Part shown: piece by piece, positions 17,391 through 26,069 of the stretch
How the letters are laid out: each line of letters starts with the position of its first letter
Numbering within the stretch: the stretch's first letter is position 1
Assembly (NCBI GenBank): GCA_964511555.1
Contig: CAZEFR010000017.1
Location: forward strand, 1 to 42,358
Source: CAIZGX01 sp964511555
GTDB taxonomy: Bacteria > Bacteroidota > Bacteroidia > Flavobacteriales_D > Sanyastnellaceae
DNA: 42,358 nt
Reading direction: 5' to 3'
The notes under the pieces: generated by a model
The model's database searches: none
The model's input: only the letters and a program-made list of their open reading frames with translations
What the model was told of the DNA's origin: nothing
Made by a program: the position numbers and the translations under genes

Positions 17391-17753
17391 ATGAAACTAT
17401 TAAACGAAATTAAACAGGAGATTGCTCGTCGCGAGAAAGAATTAAATTCATTGGTAGACGCCGCCAATCTTATCGCATCCTTGCAAACCGGTCGTGGAAG
17501 AAAAGTTAAAATCACTGCTAAGATTGCATCTATTTTAGGGAAACCAGCAAGCCCAAAATCTACTACAGGTTCTAAAGGACGTGGTCGCCCAAAAGGTTCT
17601 AAAAACAAGCCTGGAGCTAAAAAGACCGGACCGAAAAAAGAAGCTAAAACAGCAACTCCGGTAGCTGCTGCAGCAGCGCCGAAGGTTTTAAAGAAGCGTG
17701 GAAGAAAACCAGGTTCTGTAAAAGCAAAGGCTGCGAAAGTGGCGAAAGCATAA
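17391..17753 (+). CDS. Histone H1-like protein with AT-hook motifs
   Basis: A 120-residue, strongly basic, Lys/Ala/Gly/Pro-rich protein with no signal peptide. Residues 1-32 form a predicted helix (MKLLNEIKQEIARREKELNS) that could dimerise. The rest is low-complexity. Two good AT-hook cores are present, GRGRPKGSKNKPG at 63-75 and KKRGRKPGSVK at 101-111, and a weaker one, TGRGRKVK, at 33-40. The composition and motifs indicate a nucleoid-associated protein binding the minor groove of AT-rich DNA, comparable to bacterial histone H1-like tails and plant-type AT-hook proteins. A T-rich stretch follows the stop but has no hairpin. A target gene set cannot be deduced. Confidence 0.8.
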   Translation: MKLLNEIKQEIARREKELNSLVDAANLIASLQTGRGRKVKITAKIASILGKPASPKSTTGSKGRGRPKGSKNKPGAKKTGPKKEAKTATPVAAAAAPKVLKKRGRKPGSVKAKAAKVAKA

Positions 17754-17794
17754 TTTTTTTTTAATCATATTTTTTGGTTGAATAGACCAACAGC

Positions 17795-19354
17795 ATGAAC
17801 ACCATTGAACTTCAAGTAAGTCCTGCCCAATCGGGAGACTTCAAATATTTAGAGGAGAAAATTCAATTCACATTGAATTTATCTCCTCTTTCCTTTAAAT
17901 GGCGCATCGACAAAAAATCGATCGACGCACGAAAAAGAAACCCCATTATCATTCTAAGAATTTCAGTAATTGATATCAATGAAGAGTTCCCTGCTGTTCA
18001 TCAACGCACATTTCAACACGAAATAAAAGGTTCGGCAATTGTTATCGGTGCGGGTCCTGCTGGATTGTTCGCTGCATTAAGATTGCTTGAATTGGGCGTG
18101 AAGCCTATTATAATTGAACGAGGAAAGGACGTTAGAGCAAGAAGACGTGACCTTGTCGAGATCACGCGAAACGGTCAGGTAAACGAAGATTCAAATTATT
18201 GCTTTGGTGAAGGTGGGGCAGGAACGTATAGCGACGGAAAGCTATACACACGCAGCACAAAGAAAGGAAGTGTGGTTCGGATTCTTGAAACCTTGGTCCA
18301 ATTCGGTGCAAACGAAAACATTCTTACAGAAAGTCATCCGCATGTCGGAACAAACAAGCTCCCACAAATCATAGCCAACATGCGCGACAGCATTTTGGCA
18401 AATGGAGGAGAAATTCATTTCGAAGAAAGAGCCATTGATTTTATACTTTCGAGCAATGAAATTCAAGAAGTAAAAACTTCGAAAGGAAATACTTTTCAAG
18501 CCGACAGTATTTTATTGGCTACAGGGCACAGTGCTCGTGACATTTTCGAACTACTGGATGAAAAGAAAATAACCATAGAATCTAAGCCCTTTGCGATAGG
18601 CGTGCGCATAGAGCACGACCAACGCACCATAGACAAGCTTCAATACAAATGCGATGACCGCGGCGAATTTCTTCCACCTGCTAGTTATTCGATTGTCACG
18701 CAAGTCAACGACCACGGGGTCTATTCATTTTGCATGTGTCCCGGAGGCATCGTGGCGCCATGCGCTACCTCGCAAGAAGAAATTGTAACGAACGGGTGGT
18801 CGCCAAGCAAACGCAACAACCCTTGGGCGAACTCAGGAATAGTCGTTGAAGTGAAGCTAAGCGATCTCGAAACATTAAATTATACGGGACCGCTTGCTGG
18901 AATGCACCTTCAACAAGACATCGAAAAAAAAGCTTACGATCTTGGAGGGAAAAATCAATTCGCACCTGCGCAACGTGCTACCGATTTTATTTACAATAAG
19001 AAAAGTACAACACTTCCAGACTCTTCTTACAGTCCGGGAATTACTTCAACAAATCTTCGCGATTTATTCCCGAAATTTATTTCGGAATGTTTAATCGGCG
19101 CTCTTCAACATTTCAATTCGAAAATGCCAAATTTCGCTGGCCCCAACGCGCTTTTAATTGCACCGGAAACACGAACGTCATCGCCCATAAGAATCCCTCG
19201 CGATAAAGAATTATTAAATCACCCAGAAATTAAAAACCTTTTCCCTTGCGGTGAGGGCGCAGGTTACGCGGGTGGAATTGTTTCTGCAGCTATTGACGGA
19301 GAGCGCTGCGCCGACGCTATTTCAGAATTTATTTCGAAAAAGAAGAATCAATAA
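17795..19354 (+). CDS. FAD-dependent oxidoreductase (COG2509-like)
   Basis: A 519-residue flavoprotein. An N-terminal domain of about 80 residues (FTLNLSPLSFKWRIDKKSID) precedes a Rossmann FAD-binding motif, IVIGAGPAGLFAALRLLELG, ending at a conserved acidic residue (IIIERGKD). Further landmarks are NYCFGEGGAGTYSDGKLYTR, SFCMCPGGIVAPC and the C-terminal FPCGEGAGYAGGIVSAA, all typical of a large family of uncharacterised bacterial flavin oxidoreductases. The substrate is unknown. The gene is convergent with the next flavoprotein and their coding ends overlap by 26 bases. Confidence 0.88.
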   Translation: MNTIELQVSPAQSGDFKYLEEKIQFTLNLSPLSFKWRIDKKSIDARKRNPIIILRISVIDINEEFPAVHQRTFQHEIKGSAIVIGAGPAGLFAALRLLELGVKPIIIERGKDVRARRRDLVEITRNGQVNEDSNYCFGEGGAGTYSDGKLYTRSTKKGSVVRILETLVQFGANENILTESHPHVGTNKLPQIIANMRDSILANGGEIHFEERAIDFILSSNEIQEVKTSKGNTFQADSILLATGHSARDIFELLDEKKITIESKPFAIGVRIEHDQRTIDKLQYKCDDRGEFLPPASYSIVTQVNDHGVYSFCMCPGGIVAPCATSQEEIVTNGWSPSKRNNPWANSGIVVEVKLSDLETLNYTGPLAGMHLQQDIEKKAYDLGGKNQFAPAQRATDFIYNKKSTTLPDSSYSPGITSTNLRDLFPKFISECLIGALQHFNSKMPNFAGPNALLIAPETRTSSPIRIPRDKELLNHPEIKNLFPCGEGAGYAGGIVSAAIDGERCADAISEFISKKKNQ

Positions 19355-20465
19355 GTTCTGCTAATTCTTGTCCAACGAGCGATCCAATAGCCACGCCTAT
19401 TCCGCCCAATCGTGCGCCAACAAAAACATTCTCTTCCACTTGCGTTACAACAGAGCGCTCATCCTTCCCCACACCTAAGATGCCGCTCCAAGCTAAATCG
19501 ATTTCTATCTCAGAGGTAATGTGAATTTTATGTTGAAGGAAGTTCGTCAGGGCACTTACAACTTCGTCTGTATTGCCTTGAGCACTTGTAGATTCTGTAT
19601 TTGAAAACAGATGACGCATACCTCCCATTAAAATTCTTCCATCTATATTTCGAAAATAATTGAAGCCTTTGTGGTGATGAAACGTGCCGTTTAACTGAAG
19701 ATTGGCAATCGGTTTTGTAACGACTACCTGATTTCTTTTTGCACTCATTTGAAGATCTTCAAACCATTCCGAATGAAAGGAACTCGTGCAAAAAGCAACG
19801 CGATTCGCCTTCCAAATTCCTACTGAACTTTCTACAACAACTCCATTCTGCAAAGAAGAATAACCGTACACTTCAACACCATTGAATATCCCTATGCCTA
19901 CACTCAAAGCACGATTTCGCATAGCGTTTAGCATGGCGCCTGTGTTTAAACCACCTTCGTATTTATTCGAAATGACACCAACTAAATTCGTTAAACCTTG
20001 AAATTCTTTCACCGTTAAAACGGTGTAGGGACGAATATTCAACGTTTTTTCAAAAGCATCATTGAACCGGTCTACAAAAGCACAGCATTCCTTGAAGCTT
20101 GCTTCATCTTCCTGAAAGAACACTTCATGTCCGCCATTCCATTCCAACTTCAACACTTCTTCAGAATATTCCTTCACTAATTTTTCTACTCCACGAAAAC
20201 GACGAACAGCAAGGCCTACAACATCGTCAAAAGACATGTCTTTCATGTCGTCTATAAATTCAGAAATACTTCCGAAGCATGCAAATCCTGCATTCTTTGA
20301 ACTAGCACCATCACTGAGCCAACTTCTTTCCAGCACGGCAACGCGAAAATCTGATCGTTTTTTTTTCAGTTCTAATGCTGTTGAAAGTCCCGCAATACCT
20401 GCACCCACGACAATTACATCATAGTTCTCTAAAAACGTTTCTCTTTCCCAATAGCTCGTATTCAT
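19329..20465 (-). CDS. FAD-dependent amino-acid oxidase-like oxidoreductase (DAO family)
   Basis: A 378-residue flavoprotein of the D-amino acid oxidase/glycine oxidase superfamily. The FAD motif VIVVGAGIAGLSTALELKKK lies at about 18-37, followed by the acidic end of the second strand (VAVLERSWL) and SKNAGFACFGS. The C-terminal FAD contact is VFVGARLGGIGVAIGSLVG. The role is probably oxidation of an amine-containing substrate, which cannot be specified. The ATG at 20465 is preferred to TTG 20480 upstream. An A9 tract falls in the LKKKRS codons. The 3' end overlaps the convergent flavoprotein gene by 26 bases. Confidence 0.86.
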   Translation of the reverse strand: MNTSYWERETFLENYDVIVVGAGIAGLSTALELKKKRSDFRVAVLERSWLSDGASSKNAGFACFGSISEFIDDMKDMSFDDVVGLAVRRFRGVEKLVKEYSEEVLKLEWNGGHEVFFQEDEASFKECCAFVDRFNDAFEKTLNIRPYTVLTVKEFQGLTNLVGVISNKYEGGLNTGAMLNAMRNRALSVGIGIFNGVEVYGYSSLQNGVVVESSVGIWKANRVAFCTSSFHSEWFEDLQMSAKRNQVVVTKPIANLQLNGTFHHHKGFNYFRNIDGRILMGGMRHLFSNTESTSAQGNTDEVVSALTNFLQHKIHITSEIEIDLAWSGILGVGKDERSVVTQVEENVFVGARLGGIGVAIGSLVGQELAELIDSSFSK

Positions 20466-20579
20466 AAAACAAATCTGCAAAAAAAATCACGGCTCACACA
20501 ATAAAATAATATTTACTCAAAGGCAATTAATAAAAAATAAATCTCGTTACGAAATAAGAACCTCAAAAACTCCAACGCT

Positions 20580-21635
20580 ATGAAAAAATTAATTGCTGTT
20601 TTATTTTGCGCTGGTTACTTCATCCAATCTCATGCGAATTCAGTCATCACCGTTGAATTCGAAAAGGACTCTGAGAAATTTACGGAAGGAACTGTCCGCG
20701 CTCTCTCTATCTACGCCGAAGAACTTTACCTGGCTCAAGGCATCAAAGTCACCCTTCAAGAACCAAGCAGAAATGCCGATGTAAAAAAACAAGCGCTTTT
20801 CTACAAAAGAGAAAAAGAATTAAAAGAGTTCTTCAAAGAAGAGCACTTAAATTTCGAACGTATTTCCTTCAACTACGAACAAGAAGGAAAAAAGAAAGCG
20901 CCTGTCATCTCAATTGAAATTGTTCCTCATGCAGTAGTTGCTGAAATCATTCGTCCAGATAGCACTTTTACCAATAAACACAAGATACCTCTTACTTGCA
21001 AATACAACGACCTCGAACTCGCGAATGAAATGAGCTTAGTGAAATTTAGTTCGCAAGAAGAACTGTATAATTCGAATGTCTCATCGTTCTTCGACAACAA
21101 AATTATATTCATTCGCGAATTATTTCGAGTTGAATTTCCTGAAGGGAAAATGCCTACGAGTGGCGTTACTGCAGAAATTGTTCAAGATGCTGAGAATGCA
21201 AAAAAACAATTTACACTTCTTCACTGGAACAGCATCAATAAAGAGTGGACAAAAATTGGTTCGACGAAAAAACCGACCAAAGGAGCGAGAGGTTATTACT
21301 TCAGTGCGACTTTCGAAGAATCTGGCTTATACGCCATTGTCGAGAATAAATCAACCAGCGTTGTTCCTGTTGTTGCAAAAGCAAAGAAAGATGTAGCCAT
21401 AACTTACATTGAAATCTTATCTACCGAACCCTTCCTTCGCATTGAAGGAAATGTTTCAGACAATCAAAGAGAAGCCACTTTCAAAGCTCCGAAGAACATC
21501 GAAAACTATATCATTCGGACTGTGTGCAAGGACGCACAGGGAACAGAGTGGATCGAAGAAACAGAGGTTTCCAGAAAAACAATTCTTCGCTTCTTCCAGA
21601 AAAGCAAAAATATTAACGCCTACTTCAACAATTAA
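20580..21635 (+). CDS. Exported protein with degenerate OmpA-like N-terminal domain, unknown function
   Basis: A 351-residue protein with a signal peptide (cleavage near SHA, about 19). Residues about 22-120 resemble an OmpA-like domain in layout: ITVEFEKDSEKFTEGTVRAL, then EELYLAQGIKVTL, then YKREKELKEFFKEEHLNFER and ISFNYEQEG, but the canonical peptidoglycan-binding Asp and Arg positions are not evident. Residues about 175-260 form a second module (LFRVEFPEGKMPTSGVTAEI, WNSINKEWTKIGS, EESGLYAIVENK) that is shared with the next gene. A third beta module ends the protein. First gene of a three-gene operon. Function unknown; envelope or surface location inferred. Confidence 0.6.
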   Translation: MKKLIAVLFCAGYFIQSHANSVITVEFEKDSEKFTEGTVRALSIYAEELYLAQGIKVTLQEPSRNADVKKQALFYKREKELKEFFKEEHLNFERISFNYEQEGKKKAPVISIEIVPHAVVAEIIRPDSTFTNKHKIPLTCKYNDLELANEMSLVKFSSQEELYNSNVSSFFDNKIIFIRELFRVEFPEGKMPTSGVTAEIVQDAENAKKQFTLLHWNSINKEWTKIGSTKKPTKGARGYYFSATFEESGLYAIVENKSTSVVPVVAKAKKDVAITYIEILSTEPFLRIEGNVSDNQREATFKAPKNIENYIIRTVCKDAQGTEWIEETEVSRKTILRFFQKSKNINAYFNN

Positions 21636-21642
21636 ATTAGCC

Positions 21643-22368
21643 ATGAAAACGATCACCACCACCCTCTTTCTGCTTGGCTTATTGCTGACAGCCACTGCCA
21701 CGGATACACCCGATGTTCGATACTTGAAATTTGAAGAACTCGCTGCAAATTTTAACACCGTGAATTCGAAGGGACAAATACTTGAGTGTCATTCTGCCTT
21801 TGACGTTTTTCTTCCAGAAGGGAAATTCGCAGCTGAAGGAATTGACATTCTTGTTCCTGAAACACCAAATGTCCGCGGTGAGAAATTACTTTTCCTAAAA
21901 TGGAGTTACTCTGAAAAAAAATGGAACACCATCAAAGGGAAAAAAGTAAGCTCGAAAACCATTAATAAGAAGAAGTACCACTTGGTACACGTGAATGAAA
22001 CTGGGGTATATGGGCTATTCAATGACGACCGAGCAAAAGGTGAAATCAAATTTATCCTTGCTCCCTCCCTTCGATTTTCGAAAATTGAATTCTCACAGGA
22101 GAATGTCAAAGTAAACTATGAGAAGCAATTGTTAGACAAGCCGCACTCAACTGTAATTCCTTTTGGCTCAGTTTCGATTCTTTCCGAAATAAAGATGGAT
22201 GTATACTCTAAACGCGAAAATAAAACGACTGCTTACCGATATAAACTTGGGCAAATTCCAAGAAGTCATCGACTCACGAATAAAAACAACCACACGGTAG
22301 TTTTCATCACCAAAAAAGACCTAGAAAGAATCAACCGTTCATCAACCCCTCAAATCCCAGCACCATGA
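21643..22368 (+). CDS. Exported protein, paralogue of the preceding gene, unknown function
   Basis: A 241-residue protein with a strong signal peptide (hydrophobic TLFLLGLLLTATAT). The start was placed at ATG 21643 because a long upstream extension in this frame overlaps the previous gene and lacks a signal. The body repeats the module of the previous gene: DVFLPEGKFAAEGIDILVPE, FLKWSYSEKKWNTIKGKK, VNETGVYGLFND correspond to its FPEGKMPTSG, WNSINKEWTKIGS and EESGLYAIVEN segments. A basic C-terminal region (RSHRLTNKNNHTVVFITKKD) follows. The two genes probably arose by duplication. The stop overlaps the next ATG by 4 bases. Function unknown. Confidence 0.6.
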   Translation: MKTITTTLFLLGLLLTATATDTPDVRYLKFEELAANFNTVNSKGQILECHSAFDVFLPEGKFAAEGIDILVPETPNVRGEKLLFLKWSYSEKKWNTIKGKKVSSKTINKKKYHLVHVNETGVYGLFNDDRAKGEIKFILAPSLRFSKIEFSQENVKVNYEKQLLDKPHSTVIPFGSVSILSEIKMDVYSKRENKTTAYRYKLGQIPRSHRLTNKNNHTVVFITKKDLERINRSSTPQIPAP

Positions 22369-23243
22369 AAAACAAAATCTTAATCGTTGGCCTTTTGTTT
22401 CTTGGAATAGAAACAACAGCGCAAAAAGAAATTCAGCGTTGCAATTTCGAAAAAGCTAAAAAAGAAAAGAAAATATCATTTCGCGGAATCGTAAACCACA
22501 TTAGAAATCATGGTTACTTGCAACTAAGTGTCAAAAACACGACGAAAGACTCTCTTGCTTTGCATATAGAGACAGGAAGAGTGTTCTACACTGAATCGAG
22601 TAACTACCAGCCCTTTGTTGTCTTGCGATCACGAGAAATTTATCTTGCTCCAGGAGAAGAGAAGACAGCGCTTCTGAATACCGCTTGCGGGAATGCAACA
22701 GCAGCAGCAACATACGACGGCTTCACTGAACTTGGAAAAACGGAAATGTCAAATCCTGATCTTGTTGCAGCACTGGAAGAAGTTGAAGCAAAAAGGTTAG
22801 GAAACTGCGCCGGTATACAACAACTCGTGTGGGCATTTACAAATAACCACAGCCTTGCATCAATTGTGACCTACGAAAGTGGAAAAATGAAAGCTAGCCC
22901 ACTGCAGGTTATCGCATCGAGGCACAAGCATCTACCCATTCCAACCTACAAGGTTGACTACGAAGATGCCGACGGAAATTCCGGGCTCGCGTTTTCTGGA
23001 AAACCCAATCGAGTTGAAAGTAACCTGCAATTTGTTCTCGAAGAGCAAGAAGACATTCGTGTAATTCTTCGAAATGAAAAAGGTGAGACGGTGAAATTTG
23101 TTCAACTTATTCACGGTCAGAAAGCGGGGCAGCTCAATCTGCCTGTTGACCTTGATGTGACTGGTTTCGGACAAGGAAATTATTCTCTTGTTGCTGAAAA
23201 TGCACAAGGAAAATGTCTCAATCAAATGTCTATTCAAATCTAA
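22365..23243 (+). CDS. Exported protein with FlgD-like C-terminal domain, unknown function
   Basis: A 292-residue protein with a signal peptide (cleavage near TTAQ, about 19). The middle holds a cluster of cysteines (ACGNATAAATYDG, RLGNCAGIQQLVWAF) and an IQQLVWAFTNNHS segment that recalls thioester-domain type surface proteins, though a reactive Cys-Gln pair is not confirmed. The last 80 residues (LQFVLEEQEDIRVILRNEKG, then GQGNYSLVAENAQGKC) have the FlgD/T9SS-like Ig fold but without the YPNP signature, so T9SS secretion is uncertain. Starts inside the upstream stop (ATGA). Ends at a strong terminator. Function unknown. Confidence 0.58.
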   Translation: MKNKILIVGLLFLGIETTAQKEIQRCNFEKAKKEKKISFRGIVNHIRNHGYLQLSVKNTTKDSLALHIETGRVFYTESSNYQPFVVLRSREIYLAPGEEKTALLNTACGNATAAATYDGFTELGKTEMSNPDLVAALEEVEAKRLGNCAGIQQLVWAFTNNHSLASIVTYESGKMKASPLQVIASRHKHLPIPTYKVDYEDADGNSGLAFSGKPNRVESNLQFVLEEQEDIRVILRNEKGETVKFVQLIHGQKAGQLNLPVDLDVTGFGQGNYSLVAENAQGKCLNQMSIQI

Positions 23244-23259
23244 CTCCCTTCGGGGAGTT
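23242..23259 (+). terminator. Rho-independent terminator with UUCG tetraloop
   Basis: A 7-bp stem AACTCCC/GGGAGTT closed by a TTCG tetraloop (C-UUCG-G, unusually stable) and followed by ATTTTTG. The stem begins inside the stop codon of the operon's last gene. Confidence 0.85.
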
Positions 23260-23289
23260 ATTTTTGTTACAATTTATTCGTTTTCAGCG

Positions 23290-23297
23290 TATCTTTA
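23290..23297 (+). promoter_or_regulatory. Possible -7 promoter box for the TPR/coiled-coil protein gene
   Basis: TATCTTTA matches TAnnTTTG at 7 of 8 positions, 30 bases before the ATG at 23328. A TTG at 23264-23266 upstream could be the -33 element, although the spacing (23 bases) is longer than typical. Confidence 0.35.
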
Positions 23298-23327
23298 CTT
23301 GTGATTTAGGAATCTTATTTTTCTACT

Positions 23328-26069
23328 ATGAAAGCTGTTCACACACTTACTCGCCTCTTGCTTTTCTTGGGTATTTTGTTTTCTAGTTTCGTTCATTTCG
23401 GCCAAAACGAAGTCATTCGTATTAAGAGTCAAGGAGCCATAATGGACAAAAATTTAGACAAAAAACTAGAAGGAGTTCAAGTAATTGTTTTCAAAAACGG
23501 AGCTCAGGAGAAAGTTTTTGACGCTGGAAATTCAGGCAAATTCGATTTTACATTACCCTTGGGTTATTCCTACGATTTAAAGTTCTCTAGAGCCGATTAT
23601 GTAACTAAAATTATTCGCGTTGACACGAGAAACATTCCTGTGGAAGACAGAGCCGGTGGATTTTTAATGGAATTTGAAGCGTCGCTTTTTAAATATGTAG
23701 ATGGATTCAACACCGATATTTTAAAGGAACCTATGGGAAAAGCTGCGTTCGACTCTCAAACGAACTACGTCACATTCGATTATGCCTACACCGAGGTGAT
23801 GAATAAAAGAATAGCAGATGAATTTAAGCGCCTAGCTGATTTAGCGAAAAACGGTGACAAGCTCAAAAAAGACTATGAGAAGTTAATGTTGGAAGGAGAT
23901 GATCGTATGGCCGGAACGAAGTTCGAAGAAGCTATGTCGAAATACAAAGGCGCATTAGGCCTATTCCCGAACGACGAGCCGGCTCAAGAAAAATACGACG
24001 AAGCTGAAAGACGCTTTAAAGAACAATTAGCCAACAAGGGGAATGAAGCTCGTTATGCGCAATTGATAAAAGATGGCGACGCGCAATTTAAAAGTCAATC
24101 TTGGGAAACTGCTCAAGTTAATTACCAAGACGCGCTAAGTATTAAACCAAACGAATCTTATCCGAAAGCGCAACTCGAGGAAATAAAAAAGAAACTCCAA
24201 GCCGCTGAATTGGAAAAACAATTTCAAGCATTGATTGCTCAAGCAGACGCTGAATTCAATGAAGAAAACTTTGCAACTTGCATAAACACATACAAAGAAG
24301 CGCTAAAAATCAAAAGCGATGATGTTTACTCAAAAAAGCAAATCGATTTAGCGCAAGCCGCTATTGACGCTATCGCTAATGACAAAAACAAACAGGAGGA
24401 AATTGAAAAACGCTACAAAGCACTTATTGCTTCTGCCGATGAATTGTTTGCAAAAAAGCAATACCAAGAATCTATTGACAAATACGAAAGCGCTTCAGAC
24501 GTCAAACCTGAAGAGAGCTATCCACCTGCTCAGATAAACAAGGCGCGCAAAGCGCTTGAAGATGCGAACACCGTTGTTAGAAATACCACTCCAACAGAAG
24601 ATCCTCAGCTAAAAGAATACAAAAAACTCATTGCTGAGGGAGATAAGTTATTTGAAGAAAGTGGGCTTGCAGATGAGCTAAAAATGGTAGCTGCAAAGAA
24701 TAAATACGTGGCGGCATTAAACATTAAAATCGGTGAACGTTACCCTTCAAAGCAAATCGAACGTCTTGACGCTGCAATTTTAGAATTGAACAATACAGAA
24801 AATCAAGCAGATGTTGACTGGAAACAAAAACGAATCAAACAAGAACAAGAATTTGAAGAAATCCGCCGACAAAAAGAACGTGAGGCTGAAGAAGAAAGAT
24901 TAGCGCGAATTCGTGAAAATGAAGATGCTGAAGCCAAGCGATTGGAAGAAGAAGAGAATAGAAATCGAAACAAAAATAGAAACAGAAGAAGCGATGTAGA
25001 TGCAGATGCTGAAAGGGCTGTTGATGATTTTTACAAAGACGCTCAGAAAAAAGCAGAGAAGCGAAAAATGCTTGACATCTTTCAAGACAAAGCACAAGAC
25101 AGCACCGCTCAAGCGAACTACAAATACAAGCACCGCGAGAAAATTGAAGAGACCAAATCAGAGATTGAAATTAGTGAGAATCAACTCATCGAGATTACTC
25201 GCAAGTCTGAGCCTTACCTTACTTCTAACCGAACAGAAATTGATTCCGCGAAAGATGACACAGACATTCGCAAAGAAACATATACACGTCGTCAACGAAG
25301 AGAAATAGAAAGAGTATCTGAATTTAATACCGATGAAAAAACTCAAATCGTCGAGTTTTCAAAGAATGACCGGGAGCGGAAAAGAAATGAACGTGAAATT
25401 CAAACCACCTATACCGAGCGAAATAGTCAGAGCAATGATTACACAGAGCGATCAAAACGCAGCCGAAATAAAAGTGGAAATAAAATCGAGGAGCAAAAAG
25501 ACGGGACCCAAGATATTGTTATCAAAGGAAACGAAGACTTAAAAGCTGAGATTGGTGATGTTCAGCGCGAAAAAGAAAATTATGCAGAGGTTGACGCTAG
25601 TATTAGGGCTGCAGGTCAATCGGGAATCATAACCTATGGAAAAGAAATTGAACGCAGTAAGAAACTTCAAGAAGAAATTAACGACGACAGTCCAAGTTTG
25701 CTAGAAAAGCAGCGCATGGAGGTCAATGCAAACGCGCATGTTTTAGAAACAAAAATTATTGACGACAAGTCAAAAGCAGAAAAAACAAGAAGTAACACTG
25801 CTAAAACACAGCCCGAATATCAGGTAGGTCCGAAAGATCCCGCGCTGTTGAATCCTAAGCCAGGCACAGAGACTCTTCCAGAAGGAGTTACGGAGAAATC
25901 ATATGAAACAAGCCGTCCGAGTCAAAAAGTAATTGAACGAACCGTGAAAATTGGAGCCAAAGTAGATATTTATCAAAAGGTAATATCGAAAACGGGTACA
26001 TACTACTTCAAAAATGATATTAGTATCACTGAAGACCAATGGTCATTAGACACTACAATTCGAAAGTGA
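23328..26069 (+). CDS. Exported TPR and coiled-coil protein, unknown function
   Basis: A 913-residue protein. The signal peptide ends near HFG (about 25). Residues about 30-150 form a beta-rich domain (GVQVIVFKNGAQEKVF, YDLKFSRADYVTKIIRVDT) similar in layout to a carboxypeptidase-regulatory fold. Five TPR-like repeats follow at about 183-230, 243-290, 299-346, 363-410 and 431-484, each starting with a pattern like YxxLIxxxD. Then come a highly charged segment (about 495-545, rich in Glu/Arg/Lys, coiled-coil), a long polar region and a C-terminal module near SKTGTYYFKNDISIT. Its stop shares one base with the aroQ start. The layout suggests a periplasmic or envelope scaffold; no named family was recognised. 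Confidence 0.65.
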   Translation: MKAVHTLTRLLLFLGILFSSFVHFGQNEVIRIKSQGAIMDKNLDKKLEGVQVIVFKNGAQEKVFDAGNSGKFDFTLPLGYSYDLKFSRADYVTKIIRVDTRNIPVEDRAGGFLMEFEASLFKYVDGFNTDILKEPMGKAAFDSQTNYVTFDYAYTEVMNKRIADEFKRLADLAKNGDKLKKDYEKLMLEGDDRMAGTKFEEAMSKYKGALGLFPNDEPAQEKYDEAERRFKEQLANKGNEARYAQLIKDGDAQFKSQSWETAQVNYQDALSIKPNESYPKAQLEEIKKKLQAAELEKQFQALIAQADAEFNEENFATCINTYKEALKIKSDDVYSKKQIDLAQAAIDAIANDKNKQEEIEKRYKALIASADELFAKKQYQESIDKYESASDVKPEESYPPAQINKARKALEDANTVVRNTTPTEDPQLKEYKKLIAEGDKLFEESGLADELKMVAAKNKYVAALNIKIGERYPSKQIERLDAAILELNNTENQADVDWKQKRIKQEQEFEEIRRQKEREAEEERLARIRENEDAEAKRLEEEENRNRNKNRNRRSDVDADAERAVDDFYKDAQKKAEKRKMLDIFQDKAQDSTAQANYKYKHREKIEETKSEIEISENQLIEITRKSEPYLTSNRTEIDSAKDDTDIRKETYTRRQRREIERVSEFNTDEKTQIVEFSKNDRERKRNEREIQTTYTERNSQSNDYTERSKRSRNKSGNKIEEQKDGTQDIVIKGNEDLKAEIGDVQREKENYAEVDASIRAAGQSGIITYGKEIERSKKLQEEINDDSPSLLEKQRMEVNANAHVLETKIIDDKSKAEKTRSNTAKTQPEYQVGPKDPALLNPKPGTETLPEGVTEKSYETSRPSQKVIERTVKIGAKVDIYQKVISKTGTYYFKNDISITEDQWSLDTTIRK

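Noticed and set aside
17754..17794. T-rich stretch after the AT-hook gene as a terminator
   Set aside because: No inverted repeat precedes the T-run, so an intrinsic terminator is not supported.
24835..25133. Minus-strand ORFs across the coiled-coil region
   Set aside because: They arise from the low-complexity Glu/Arg/Lys codons of the plus-strand gene; no signal, motif or promoter supports them.
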